DNA of 45,758 nt from Membranihabitans maritimus (GTDB taxonomy: Bacteria > Bacteroidota > Bacteroidia > Chitinophagales > Saprospiraceae): NCBI RefSeq assembly GCF_021729145.1, contig NZ_JAJSLW010000030.1, positions 1 through 45,758 of the forward strand. The letters run 5' to 3'. Shown here piece after piece: positions 35,073 to 44,600 of the stretch. The translations under genes were made by a program, and so were the position numbers. The notes below the pieces were generated by a model. The model was not told the origin of the DNA. It saw nothing but the letters and a program-made list of their open reading frames with translations, and made no database searches. Numbering within the stretch: the stretch's first letter is position 1; the number at the start of each line of letters is the position of its first letter.

Positions 35073-36575
35073 ATGAAGCTTCCATATGTTTTTATTTTAC
35101 CGATTTTGATCTTTTTGTTTGGATGTGCAGACATTAATGATAAATCGAGCAATCGTCCCAATATAATATTCTTTTTTGTTGACGATATGGGGTGGCAGGA
35201 GACCTCTGTCCCTTTTTATTCTGAAAAGACATCGTTGAATGATAGATATTTTACGCCCAATATGGAAAAATTGGCAATGAAAGGTATGAAGTTTACGCAG
35301 GCATATGCGTGTGCTGTGTGTTCACCTTCCAGAATTAGTTTGATGACAGGTATGAATGCAGCGCGTCATATGGTCACTAATTGGACGTTACGAAAAGACC
35401 AGTCCCCGGACCAGCCTAATGATACCATTGAGTCACCAAAGTGGAATGTAAATGGATTAAGTGCGAAGGAAGGGCAAAGTAGGGCCGTCTACTCCGAAAC
35501 ACTTCCTCAAAAACTTAAACGAGTCGGATATAGAACCATTCATGTTGGGAAAGCCCACTTTGGAGCCAGGCAAACTTCCGGCGAGGATCCCAAAAACCTG
35601 GGCTTTGACGTAAATATAGCAGGTCACGCAGCCGGGGGACCGGGAAGTTACCTGGGTAAATATAATTACAGTGCAATATGGCGTGCACCAAAACAAGATA
35701 TATGGGATGTTCCGGGTCTAGACAAATATCATGGAACAGATACATTTTTGACAGAAGCCTTGACGATAGAAGCAAGTAAAGCAATAAAAGATGCGGTAGA
35801 AAGGGAAAAACCGTTTTATCTCTATATGTCACACTATGCGATACATGCTCCCTGGGAGAAGGACGATCGTTTTTACCAGAAATATGTAGACCGGGGACTG
35901 GACGAATTTGATGCTACCTATGCATCTATGATTGAAGGGATGGACCAATCGTTGGGAGATATTATGGAAATGGTTGATGAATTGGGAGTGATGGAGAATA
36001 CTATTTTTGTGTTTATGTCCGATAACGGTTCTCCCAGCCAGGCAGATCAAAACCTGCCATTGCGTGGGCACAAATTAACCCCATACGAAGGAGGTGTCAG
36101 GGTGCCAATGATTGTGAAATGGAGCGGTGTAACCCAAGAGAATTCAACAAATAATCAATACCTGATTATTGAAGATATTTTTCCTACTTTTTTGGAAATG
36201 GCTGGGATTGACTTCGAAAAAAGTGATGAAACAGACGGGGTTAGTTTTGTCCCGTTGTTGAAAGGGGAAGGCGACTATCCCAAAAACAGACCGATTTTTT
36301 GGCATTATCCTAATACGTATAATCAACCACCTTATAGTGCCATAAGACAAGGAAAGTGGAAGTTAATCTACCATCATACCAATAGAAAGCTTGAGCTTTT
36401 TAATTTGGAAGAAGACATCAGTGAAAGAAACAATTTTGCTTTTCAAAACCGTGAAAAGACCCATGAGCTGTCCAGGGCGCTGACAGATCATTTGTTATCC
36501 TCCGGAGCCCTAATGCCCTGGGACAAGATAAAACAAGAAACCGTTCCTTATCCAATAGAGGTAATTAAATTGTAA
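35073..36575 (+). CDS. S1-family sulfatase, lipoprotein (first of a pair)
   Basis: 500 residues. Lipoprotein signal with Cys18 (LFGC). FVDDMGWQETS holds the first metal Asp pair; CSPSRISLMTG (83-93) is the formylglycine signature with Cys83; MSDNGSPSQ the second metal site; HYPNTYNQPPYSAIRQGKWKLIYHH a C-terminal region typical of S1_16-like glycan sulfatases. It removes a sulfate ester, here probably from fucose-linked or backbone sugars; subfamily and substrate are inference. Gap of 22 bases from the dehydratase and 4 bases to the next sulfatase gene. Confidence 0.94.
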   Translation: MKLPYVFILPILIFLFGCADINDKSSNRPNIIFFFVDDMGWQETSVPFYSEKTSLNDRYFTPNMEKLAMKGMKFTQAYACAVCSPSRISLMTGMNAARHMVTNWTLRKDQSPDQPNDTIESPKWNVNGLSAKEGQSRAVYSETLPQKLKRVGYRTIHVGKAHFGARQTSGEDPKNLGFDVNIAGHAAGGPGSYLGKYNYSAIWRAPKQDIWDVPGLDKYHGTDTFLTEALTIEASKAIKDAVEREKPFYLYMSHYAIHAPWEKDDRFYQKYVDRGLDEFDATYASMIEGMDQSLGDIMEMVDELGVMENTIFVFMSDNGSPSQADQNLPLRGHKLTPYEGGVRVPMIVKWSGVTQENSTNNQYLIIEDIFPTFLEMAGIDFEKSDETDGVSFVPLLKGEGDYPKNRPIFWHYPNTYNQPPYSAIRQGKWKLIYHHTNRKLELFNLEEDISERNNFAFQNREKTHELSRALTDHLLSSGALMPWDKIKQETVPYPIEVIKL

Positions 36576-36579
36576 TTTT

Positions 36580-38058
36580 ATGATTAAGCTTTTTAAGTTA
36601 TGCGGCGTTGTGTTTGTGATCTTGTTCTTATCCCATTGCCAAAGCCCCGGTGAAAAAATTCAGAACCCTAATATAGTATTGATCCTAGCTGATGACATGG
36701 GGTATGGAGATGTAAAGTGTTATTACCCCAACGCCAAAGTGGAAACCCCCAATATGGATGGTTTGGCCAGGGAAGGAATGCGGTTTTCAGATGCCCATAC
36801 ACCTTCTTCCGTTTGTACTCCGACCCGATATGGCATACTGACTGGAAGATATGCATGGAGAACAAAGCTTAAAAAAGGAGTTTTGTGGTCCTGGGACCCT
36901 CCATTGATCGAGAAAGACAGGATCACTCTTCCGCAATTACTCAAGAATAATGGTTATGCCACGGCAGCTATTGGTAAGTGGCACCTTGGGTGGGATTGGC
37001 CTACTAAAGATGACAGGACCGCTAAAGAGGGAAATGGGGAAAATGTAGATTACTCTCAGCCTATTAGAGGAGGTCCTTTGACTTACGGGTTTGATTATTA
37101 TTTTGGTGATGATGTTCCTAATTTCCCTCCGTATACCTTTATTGAGAATAAAGAGGTGGTCTCAGTTCCTTCCATGGTAAAACCCGATTCCTTATTTGGA
37201 ACACCGGGACAAATGACCAAAGGGTGGGCATTAGAGAATGTAATGCCGGAGATTACCCAGAAAGCAGTAGAATACATAAAAAATCAGGAGAATAGAGAGG
37301 ATCCTTTTTTTATGTACTTCGCGTTGACGGCCCCTCATACCCCAATTGCGCCGGCTCCAGAATTCCAGGGGACCAGTAATGCAGGTGCCTACGGAGACTT
37401 CGTTCAGGAAGTGGATTGGGCGGTGGGAGAAATCATGAAGATTCTTGAGAAGACAGGAAAAGCAGAAAATACTATTTTTGTATTTACGAGTGATAACGGT
37501 TCCCCTGCGCGGAATGGTGAAGATTACAGTGGACCTACGGAATCTGTCATTGCAGAATTTGGTCATCGGGCGAACGGAGATTGGAGGGGATTAAAAGGTG
37601 ATGCCTGGGAGGCAGGCCATAGAGTTCCGTTTATAGTGCGATGGCCTGGATACATTAAAAAGGATTCTAAAAATGCCGGATTGATTTCATCTTTGGATAT
37701 ACTGGCTACAGTACAAGACCTATTAGGGTGTAAAAAGGATGTGAATATTTCACCGGATGGTCAAAGCTTTTTAATGAATTTGGAAAATGGAGGTGAAGTA
37801 GCGAGGGAATCACTGGTTCATCACTCGCACCAGGGTGTATTTGCGATTCGAAAAGGGCATTGGAAGCTTATTCTTTCAGATCGTTCCGGTGGTTTTAGCG
37901 ATGGGAAAAACCCTACTGGTTATGGAATTGATACCCCGGGACAACTGTATAATTTGAGTGAAGATCCCGGAGAGTCAAAAAATTTATATGATAATTTTCC
38001 TGAAAAGGTTGAGGAATTAACGGAATTGTTAGAAACTATACAAATGGAAGATAATTAG
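36580..38058 (+). CDS. S1-family sulfatase, lipoprotein (second of a pair)
   Basis: 492 residues. Signal with Cys20 (LSHC; the His before Cys is atypical for a lipobox). ILADDMGYGD carries the first metal aspartates, CTPTRYGILTGRYAWRT (79-95) is the formylglycine motif with the CxPTR variant common in S1 sulfatases, and FTSDNGSPAR is the second metal site. HHSHQGVFAIRKGHWKLI and ENPSESKNLYD-like C-terminal segments complete the family. It differs clearly from its neighbour in sequence, so the two sulfatases probably attack different positions on the glycan. Confidence 0.94.
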   Translation: MIKLFKLCGVVFVILFLSHCQSPGEKIQNPNIVLILADDMGYGDVKCYYPNAKVETPNMDGLAREGMRFSDAHTPSSVCTPTRYGILTGRYAWRTKLKKGVLWSWDPPLIEKDRITLPQLLKNNGYATAAIGKWHLGWDWPTKDDRTAKEGNGENVDYSQPIRGGPLTYGFDYYFGDDVPNFPPYTFIENKEVVSVPSMVKPDSLFGTPGQMTKGWALENVMPEITQKAVEYIKNQENREDPFFMYFALTAPHTPIAPAPEFQGTSNAGAYGDFVQEVDWAVGEIMKILEKTGKAENTIFVFTSDNGSPARNGEDYSGPTESVIAEFGHRANGDWRGLKGDAWEAGHRVPFIVRWPGYIKKDSKNAGLISSLDILATVQDLLGCKKDVNISPDGQSFLMNLENGGEVARESLVHHSHQGVFAIRKGHWKLILSDRSGGFSDGKNPTGYGIDTPGQLYNLSEDPGESKNLYDNFPEKVEELTELLETIQMEDN

Positions 38059-38066
38059 GTAAAATA

Positions 38067-38684
38067 ATGAGTAAATTAACTACAAAAGAAAAAATAATAC
38101 AGACAGCCATCAAAATGTATAATGAATTTGGTGCTCAAAATGTTACCAGCAGGCATATTGCTTCTGAAATAGGTATAAGTCACGGCAATCTGGACTATCA
38201 CTATAATACGAGGGAAGATTTGATGATGGCAATATATCAGCAAATGAGGTCGGAGATGTCAGAATCCTATAAGCCGATGAAGGATCCAAGGAATTCCTTT
38301 GAGCACTTTCACAAACTGCTTATTCATCTTGATAATTTTCAACTTAAATATAGATTTTTCACCCTGGATGTATTGGAAATATCCAGGTCATATCCTAAAG
38401 TAAGTGAATTATTACACGAAACATTAGAATTGAGAAAGAATCAAATGTCTGAATTTTTTGATAGGTTTATAGAAGATGGATTGATTAAAGACAATTCGGA
38501 GAAAAGCTATGGTCGTTTGAAACATACGATACGGATTTTAATTACATTTTGGTTGCCACAGCAAGAAGTTCTTACTACGTATAAATACCCACAGGCCCAA
38601 GAAATGTCAAAACATATATGGGAGTTGATATTACCACATATGACAGAAAAGGGAAAAGATGAGTATATAAGAATTGTAATGTAA
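38067..38684 (+). CDS. TetR/AcrR-family regulator, last gene of the fucose operon
   Basis: 205 residues. The N-terminal HTH reads IIQTAIKMYNEFGAQNVTSRHIASEIGIS then HGNLDYHYNTREDL, a variant of the usual YYHF. The C-terminal ligand-binding part is all-helical. It lies 8 bases after the second sulfatase gene, so it is part of the same transcript and probably controls its own operon through the 29368-29723 region; ligand unknown (inference). Confidence 0.9.
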   Translation: MSKLTTKEKIIQTAIKMYNEFGAQNVTSRHIASEIGISHGNLDYHYNTREDLMMAIYQQMRSEMSESYKPMKDPRNSFEHFHKLLIHLDNFQLKYRFFTLDVLEISRSYPKVSELLHETLELRKNQMSEFFDRFIEDGLIKDNSEKSYGRLKHTIRILITFWLPQQEVLTTYKYPQAQEMSKHIWELILPHMTEKGKDEYIRIVM

Positions 38685-39420
38685 GTATTGTCCTTTATGT
38701 CGTCAACTCATTGTTTTGAAGTAATTTGATGAAGTTACGTCAGTTCTTTGGAGAAGATGAAAGCTTTGAAGGATCGAGATCTTACTAGCCCTGGGTGTAG
38801 CCCAGGGCTGAAAACAAGTAAAAATGAAGTTTCTGGCATTGATTTCCGCATAGCGAAGCCTTTGGCATTGCCAATATTGCAAAAATATTGACAGAAACAA
38901 TTATTCGTCGAGTTCACGTTAAAGTAACAATTTTTGGAGGAGCAGATATTACATTTAAAAGGGTAAACGGTATAGAGATTAGATCTCAACATATATTGGG
39001 GTATCCTTCCGGTTTTCATTCTTTGGATCCGGGGAATATAACTTATGCTGTTACTATCCATAAATGTGGTTTGCTAAAACGTAAAACCCCATGGGATTTT
39101 CCGGAAGTATGGTGAATAATTAAAGCCTGCATTCCATGAAATGCAAATTTATTTTACTAATTAGAAAAAAATTAAGTAATTATTAAGTACTGAGGATTTA
39201 AACTGTTAGGATTAAATAATTGATTTTGTTGTTTATATATATCTGAAAATCAATATTTTATATGTATTTTTTGTTCTTCTGATAGATTCAAATTGAGTTG
39301 GTTGGTTTATTACATATTAAAAATTGTGCATATATTTTTTTGAAATTGTTATAATTTGAACAATTTAATTACTACATTTGAATTGAAATTGTTTTTAACC
39401 TGTTTACCTCATACAACTTT
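38685..39420. other. Non-coding stretch with palindromic element
   Basis: 736 bases. 38787-38809 is a strong palindrome (listed separately), and TTGGCATTGCCAA near 38860 is a second small inverted repeat. A plus ORF at 38888-39115 (75 codons) reads smoothly but shows no known family. From 39120 to 39420 the sequence is extremely AT-rich. A TACATTTG at 39373 fits the Bacteroidota -7 consensus TAnnTTTG, without a properly spaced -33 TTTG. Confidence 0.45.
38787..38809. repeat. REP-like palindrome
   Basis: AGCCCTGGG (38787-38795) and CCCAGGGCT (38801-38809) are perfectly complementary around the loop TGTAG. GC-rich palindromes of this type in intergenic DNA are often repetitive extragenic elements, some mobilised by REP-associated transposases; I see only one copy here. 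Confidence 0.5.
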
Positions 39421-39816
39421 ATGAAGAGATTCATAAAAGACTCTATTGCTTCAGTATTAGGGCATCATGCCTTAATTGAGCATGTCCGTAGAACGGGCAT
39501 CAGTACACCTGTCTATGATTCGAGTGTTTACCTCGAAGAATTTTTGTACCCTACAAAAGCTTCTCTATTATTTTATTGGACATCCAGATTTAAAAAGACT
39601 TTGACTGACAATCATAATTATGATTTACATGAATTTGTAAATGATATGTTGATTCGTAGCAAACGAATAATTAAATCAGTATTGCGAATTTCTATAAGTG
39701 AGTTTGCTTTTTCAAGAGCGTTAGACTATCCCCTATCAGCGACCAGGTGTACTTTTTTTTCTTGCTGGAATACTAGAGTGAAAACATCTATTTACTTAAA
39801 GTATTTAAACGCTTAA
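39421..39816 (+). CDS. Hypothetical protein, unrecognised
   Basis: 131 codons from ATG 39421. No signal peptide or membrane helix; mixed charged composition with a central FYWTSRFKKTLTDNHNYDLHEF segment and a Cys/aromatic-rich end. I do not recognise a family. It is preceded by a ~300-base, very AT-rich stretch, lies between the TetR gene and the exosporium-like genes, and has no closely linked partner. It may be a diverged or decayed gene. Confidence 0.35.
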   Translation: MKRFIKDSIASVLGHHALIEHVRRTGISTPVYDSSVYLEEFLYPTKASLLFYWTSRFKKTLTDNHNYDLHEFVNDMLIRSKRIIKSVLRISISEFAFSRALDYPLSATRCTFFSCWNTRVKTSIYLKYLNA

Positions 39817-39901
39817 TTTATGGAGTGATAAATTAAATTTTAAGTGAAACCCCGCTAAGAACCAACCAAAAGCATAAACTAAAAGCCAAACTATTTTGAA
39901 A

Positions 39902-39917
39902 GGTCAATATATTGACC
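39902..39917. promoter_or_regulatory. Perfect 16-base palindrome upstream of the BclB-like gene
   Basis: GGTCAATATATTGACC is fully self-complementary and ends 33 bases before the ATG at 39951. It has the size and symmetry of an operator for a dimeric regulator. The paralogous gene at 40846 has no such site. Confidence 0.35.
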
Positions 39918-39950
39918 CTGTAACACTATTGAATGGGAAAAACTTAAAAT

Positions 39951-40751
39951 ATGAGAACAATAATTTACACACTTCTACTGATGTTTTTTATCCTGGGAGT
40001 AGGATATAGCCAAACAGGGATCGGGACGACAACCCCGGATCCCAGTGCCCAACTTGATGTTTCTAGTACGGAAAAAGGAATATTGATCCCGAGAATGACG
40101 GAAGTACAGAAAAATGCTGTCGTTTCCCCTGCAACCGGACTAATGATATATCAAACGGATGGAACCTCCGGATTTTATTATTATGATGGTTCAATGTGGC
40201 TTCCTTTCGTTTCGTCCTCTTCTTCTTCCGGAGGAGGGGCCATTATTCCCTTTTCTTCCGGATTGCCAATTGTAATGACAACTATTGCAGGTGGTTTGGT
40301 TGGTACTTCTGGAGCAGTAGCTTTTGGCAGTTCTGCCAATGGAATATCTTTAACAGGTGGCGTAATTGACCTGACAGGGGCCGCAGGGACATTGCTGAAT
40401 ATGGCCTTTTCGGTTCCAAGGGATGGAGTGATTACTTCCCTGTCTGGATACTTTAGTACTACGGTAGCTTTAGCATTAGTAGGTACTACGGTAACTGTTA
40501 CCGGGCAGTTGTACTCCAGTTCGACTCCTGATAATACATTCACACCCGTCCCCGGTGCATTGGTGACTCTTTCTCCTTCTTTGACAGGGGTTATTTCATT
40601 AGGAAGTATTAGCAGCGGAATTACCTCAGGGTTAAATATTCCGGTTACTGCTGGAACGCGTTTAATGATGGTGTTTTCTTCTACTTCAGCAGGATTGTCA
40701 TTAATCAATACGGTTGCAGGTTATGCCAGTGGGGGGGTAACTATCGACTAG
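39951..40751 (+). CDS. Secreted protein with BclB-type exosporium C-terminal domain
   Basis: 266 residues. A signal peptide ends GVGYS before QTGIG. Residues ~21-85 are the Bacteroidota module with [36 protein letters not shown] and [10 protein letters not shown], often seen at the base of secreted or tail-fibre-like trimers. After a Ser/Gly linker, residues ~98-266 match the C-terminal domain of the Bacillus exosporium glycoprotein Bcl[78 protein letters not shown]. No collagen-like GXX repeat is present. It is probably a trimeric surface or filament head. The 5' end is nearly identical to that of the next gene. Confidence 0.85.
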   Translation: MRTIIYTLLLMFFILGVGYSQTGIGTTTPDPSAQLDVSSTEKGILIPRMTEVQKNAVVSPATGLMIYQTDGTSGFYYYDGSMWLPFVSSSSSSGGGAIIPFSSGLPIVMTTIAGGLVGTSGAVAFGSSANGISLTGGVIDLTGAAGTLLNMAFSVPRDGVITSLSGYFSTTVALALVGTTVTVTGQLYSSSTPDNTFTPVPGALVTLSPSLTGVISLGSISSGITSGLNIPVTAGTRLMMVFSSTSAGLSLINTVAGYASGGVTID

Positions 40752-40845
40752 TTTGGTAGTAATATCTTCTAAATAACCTAACGTGATGAAAGAGTAAAAA
40801 TATACTAGAAACATTTTTTGATATAAAACCTGGAAAACTTAAAAT

Positions 40846-41619
40846 ATGAAAACAATAATTTACACATTCCTATTAATCTTTCTTTTCCTGGGAGGCGTGT
40901 ATAGCCAGACCGGTATCGGTACTACTACACCTGATCCCAGTGCTCAACTCGATGTGACCAGTTCGGACAAGGGGTTATTAACACCTCGCATGACTAAAGC
41001 CCAAAGAACAGGAATAGCCAGCCCTGCTACGGGGTTGCTCGTATACCAGACTGATGTAGTCGACTCTACAGGATTTTATTATTTTGATGGAACCGAGTGG
41101 ATATATTTGTTCCCTTCATCCGGTGGTGGCGGTGGCGGAGATTTTGAAGGATTTTCTGCCTCTAAAACATCTTTTAGCGCAAGTTCAAGTACCCAATTCA
41201 GTAATTGGTCGGTTGCTTCACCTTTCTATGGCTCAGCTGCATTTAATAATACCACGGGAAGTTATACGGTTCCGGAAACTGGAAAATACCGTATTTCCGC
41301 TACCATTAATTATTCTACAACCGCTGCTGTCACCGTTTCACTAGGGGCAGGTGTGGAACCTTCCTTTGTTGTGCGGAGAACCTCTCCGATGATGACAGAC
41401 CTGGTAGGAGGTAACCTGCCGATATTAAATGTGAATGTAGCTTTGGTACTAACCTTACGTGCGGTGCTGGGAACCGGCCAGGTGGCTTTGAGTGGGGATG
41501 TTGAGCTTAATGCCGGGGATGAGATAGGTTTGTTTTACGAAGCGGATGGCTTGACCATTAACCTCGATCTGGGAGGAGGAGGTTCGGGTATTACCTGGTC
41601 TGTAACCAAACTTGATTAG
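40846..41619 (+). CDS. Secreted protein with C1q/BclA-like jelly-roll head
   Basis: 257 residues. Signal peptide ending GVYS before QTGIG. Residues 21-85 repeat the N-terminal module of the preceding protein ([39 protein letters not shown]). After a Gly-rich linker, residues ~100-257 resemble the C1q/TNF-like domains of Firmicutes exosporium or spore-surface proteins: TGSYTVPETGKYRISATINY, VSLGAGVEPSFVVRRTSP, NLPILNVNVALVLTLRAVLG, GDEIGLFYEADGL. This is from memory of family texture, not a search. The 94-base gap to the preceding gene and similar leader suggest co-expression. It probably forms trimers exposed at the cell surface. Confidence 0.75.
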   Translation: MKTIIYTFLLIFLFLGGVYSQTGIGTTTPDPSAQLDVTSSDKGLLTPRMTKAQRTGIASPATGLLVYQTDVVDSTGFYYFDGTEWIYLFPSSGGGGGGDFEGFSASKTSFSASSSTQFSNWSVASPFYGSAAFNNTTGSYTVPETGKYRISATINYSTTAAVTVSLGAGVEPSFVVRRTSPMMTDLVGGNLPILNVNVALVLTLRAVLGTGQVALSGDVELNAGDEIGLFYEADGLTINLDLGGGGSGITWSVTKLD

Positions 41620-41666
41620 AAGCAGATGTTCGGAATGTTATCTAATAACTGCTTAAAACAACAATT

Positions 41667-44600
41667 ATGAAAAATAAATTTACTTGGTTATATATATTCT
41701 TTCTTTTCCTGGGAGTTTTTAAGGCTTTAGCCCAGGCACCAGGATCTGTGACCAGCCATACAGGACTGACCATTACCGGTCCCGGATTGGTTTCTGATGT
41801 TTCTGAAACATTAATAATAGGACCCGGAACATACACCATTGACGGAACATGGTATATTTACAGTAAGTATGTATGGATTGATCCTGCAGCTGATATCAGC
41901 GGAGATGGAACCATACGGTTTTACAATTCAATTGATGGCGGTGCTGCCGATTCTTCAGCTACCTATATAGATGGCAACAATGTGCTGGTCGATGTAAATA
42001 CTGAGCTTTATAATACCGCCAACATGATTTTAGCGGATATGGCTTTTATATTACCTGATATGTCTTGGTCGAACCTGGCTGACACAGCCTCATTGGGAAT
42101 AGGCAGAGACTTCAGCTTTCAAGTGGACAGCGGAGATGTTATTCTGGGAATGGAGTTAATGATACCTGTACCTCCTATGCATTTTTCTTCAATAGAGAAT
42201 ACGGCCTCTACTATCACGGATTTCATTTTTGATTCTGATGCCACTATTAGTAATTATCGACCGGAGCGTATGGTAGTGACGAGCAATAGCATTCAGGGAC
42301 ATATGGTGAAACAGGCTTATACAGGATCATTTGAATTTCCTGTAGGTATAGCAGAGGGTGATTATACTCCTGCGGAAATTACAAATAACGGTGCTGGTAC
42401 TGGCGTACATGTTAGTGTGCAGGATTACTTAGAAAGCGTATCTGATGAACTAACAGGTTCTATGGGTAATGGTATGGATCGTACATGGCATATTTATGCA
42501 GATGACACCGGGACGGACTGGGAAATTAATTTACAACATAATCTGGCCACCAACCAATCGCTATTCAATAATATGGAGCACTTTGTCACACAATGGAGTG
42601 CTATGACTCCCAATAGTAGCGGTGATGTAGCACTGTCTACCACTGCCTGGCAAAGCAATACGCTGGGAGCCGGGACTGCCGGAGATATAGTCACTCCTGC
42701 CGGGACAGTTGCCGGATCTTCAATGAGAGACCGTAGCTATTCAACTTTGGCTACATCCGGAACTGATGAAACCAGTTATTTTTCCAAGAGTAGTAGTCAG
42801 ATTTCCCCTCTTTCTTGTCTACCGCCAATTCTTGTTTGTGGCGAATTGGATACTATAGTAGATTGCATGACTTCATTGGATACCGCCATTCTTGGGGTTC
42901 CGGAAATAACTTCGGAATGTGGTATCGATACGATATATTTTTCAGACGAAACCATAGATTTAGCTTGTGCAGATACTGTTTACAGAGAATGGTTTGTTAT
43001 GGATCTCAATGGGAATCTGGATAGTTGTATTCAGACGATTACAATACAAGATACGGTTGCGCCTGAGATCATGACAGAACTAGAAGTAGAGGTTGTAGTT
43101 CTTTGCGGGGAATCAATTCCGGAAGCGGACACAACTTTGATCACTGCTACAGACAATTGCGCACCGGCGGACAGCCTGGTGATCACCGTTTCGGATATGG
43201 ACAACGGGGGTGTTGGCACAGCTGATGACCCATTAGTTTTAACAAGGACCTATACGGTAACGGATCCTTGTGGATTAACTTCCGAGTTTATCCAGACCTT
43301 TACCATTAGTGATTGTATGCCGGAATTGATGGTGTTTAAGGAGCTTGCGGAAGGTCCTACAAACAACGGTATGGGTGAATACACAATAAGTTATAATCTT
43401 ATTATTGAAAACATGGGGACTTTCCCGGGTGAATACGATTTAAGTGATACTCTGAAGTTTGGGGCAGGCGCTGTCATTAGCAGTGCAACAGCATCCTATG
43501 TGAATGGAGACGGTTTGATGGGGATGTTAAATACAGATGTTCTGAGCGACCCAATTGTAGTTGAAAATGATTCATTGGGGATAGGAGCAAGTGATACCTT
43601 TCTTGTCGAGGTAATATTTACATTGGATCCGATGTTGGTGACGGAAACAAGTGCGAATTGTGAAGATGATGATGGAGAAGACGGAAATACAGGCTTGCGC
43701 AATATAGCTACCATATCAAATGATACATTAAACAATTCTGACACCATCTGTATAGAAATGCCTTGTTTACCGGTGACATTTGAAGATTGTGGAAGCCTTG
43801 ATACCCTGGTAAATTGTGATTCGGATTTGGATTCAACTACGCTGGGTGTACCTGAGATTATTGCTGCCTGTGGGGTAGATACCATATATTTTGCGGATGA
43901 TACTGCAAATATAGACATGAACTGTACGGTTACCATATACCGGAATTGGTATGTAGAAGACCTGGACGGTAATTTGGATAGTTGTATACAGGCAATTACC
44001 GTACAGGATACGGTCGCGCCAGAGATCATGACTGAGCTTGAAGAAGATGTATTGGTTTCCTGTAGTGATGGAATTCCGGAAGCGGATACTACCTTGATCA
44101 CTGCCACTGACAATTGTGCTCCTTTTGACAGCCTGGTAATTGCTGTTTCTGATATGGATAATGGAGGTGTTGGAACAGCAGGGGACCCGCTGGTATTAAC
44201 AAGAACCTATACTGTAACGGATCCATGCGGGCTGACTTCTGAATTTGTACAGACCTTTACGATTAATGATTGTACCCCAGCATTTGAAATCAGTAAAGAA
44301 GTTCTGGATGGCCCCAATGAATTAGGAGGATCGGAATATGAAATTACCTATCAGTTGATCGTAGAGAATATAGGAAATGGACCGGGAGAATACGACTTAA
44401 ATGACACCTTGAAATTTGGTGTTGGAGCAACGATAATTAGTGCTGTCCCTTCATATGCCGGAGGGCCAGGATTAAATGGATCTATTTCCACCGATGCGAT
44501 TAGTGACCCTGTAATAGTTGAAGGACAGGAACTGGGAACAGAACAATTGGACACATTTGAAGTGGAAGTTGTATTTTCAGTTGATCCTTGTACAGCAACC

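Noticed and set aside
40181-40708. Minus-strand 175-codon ORF within the BclB-like gene
   Set aside because: A mirror of the low-complexity Ser/Thr/Gly coding strand; the plus-strand gene has signal peptide and domain evidence.
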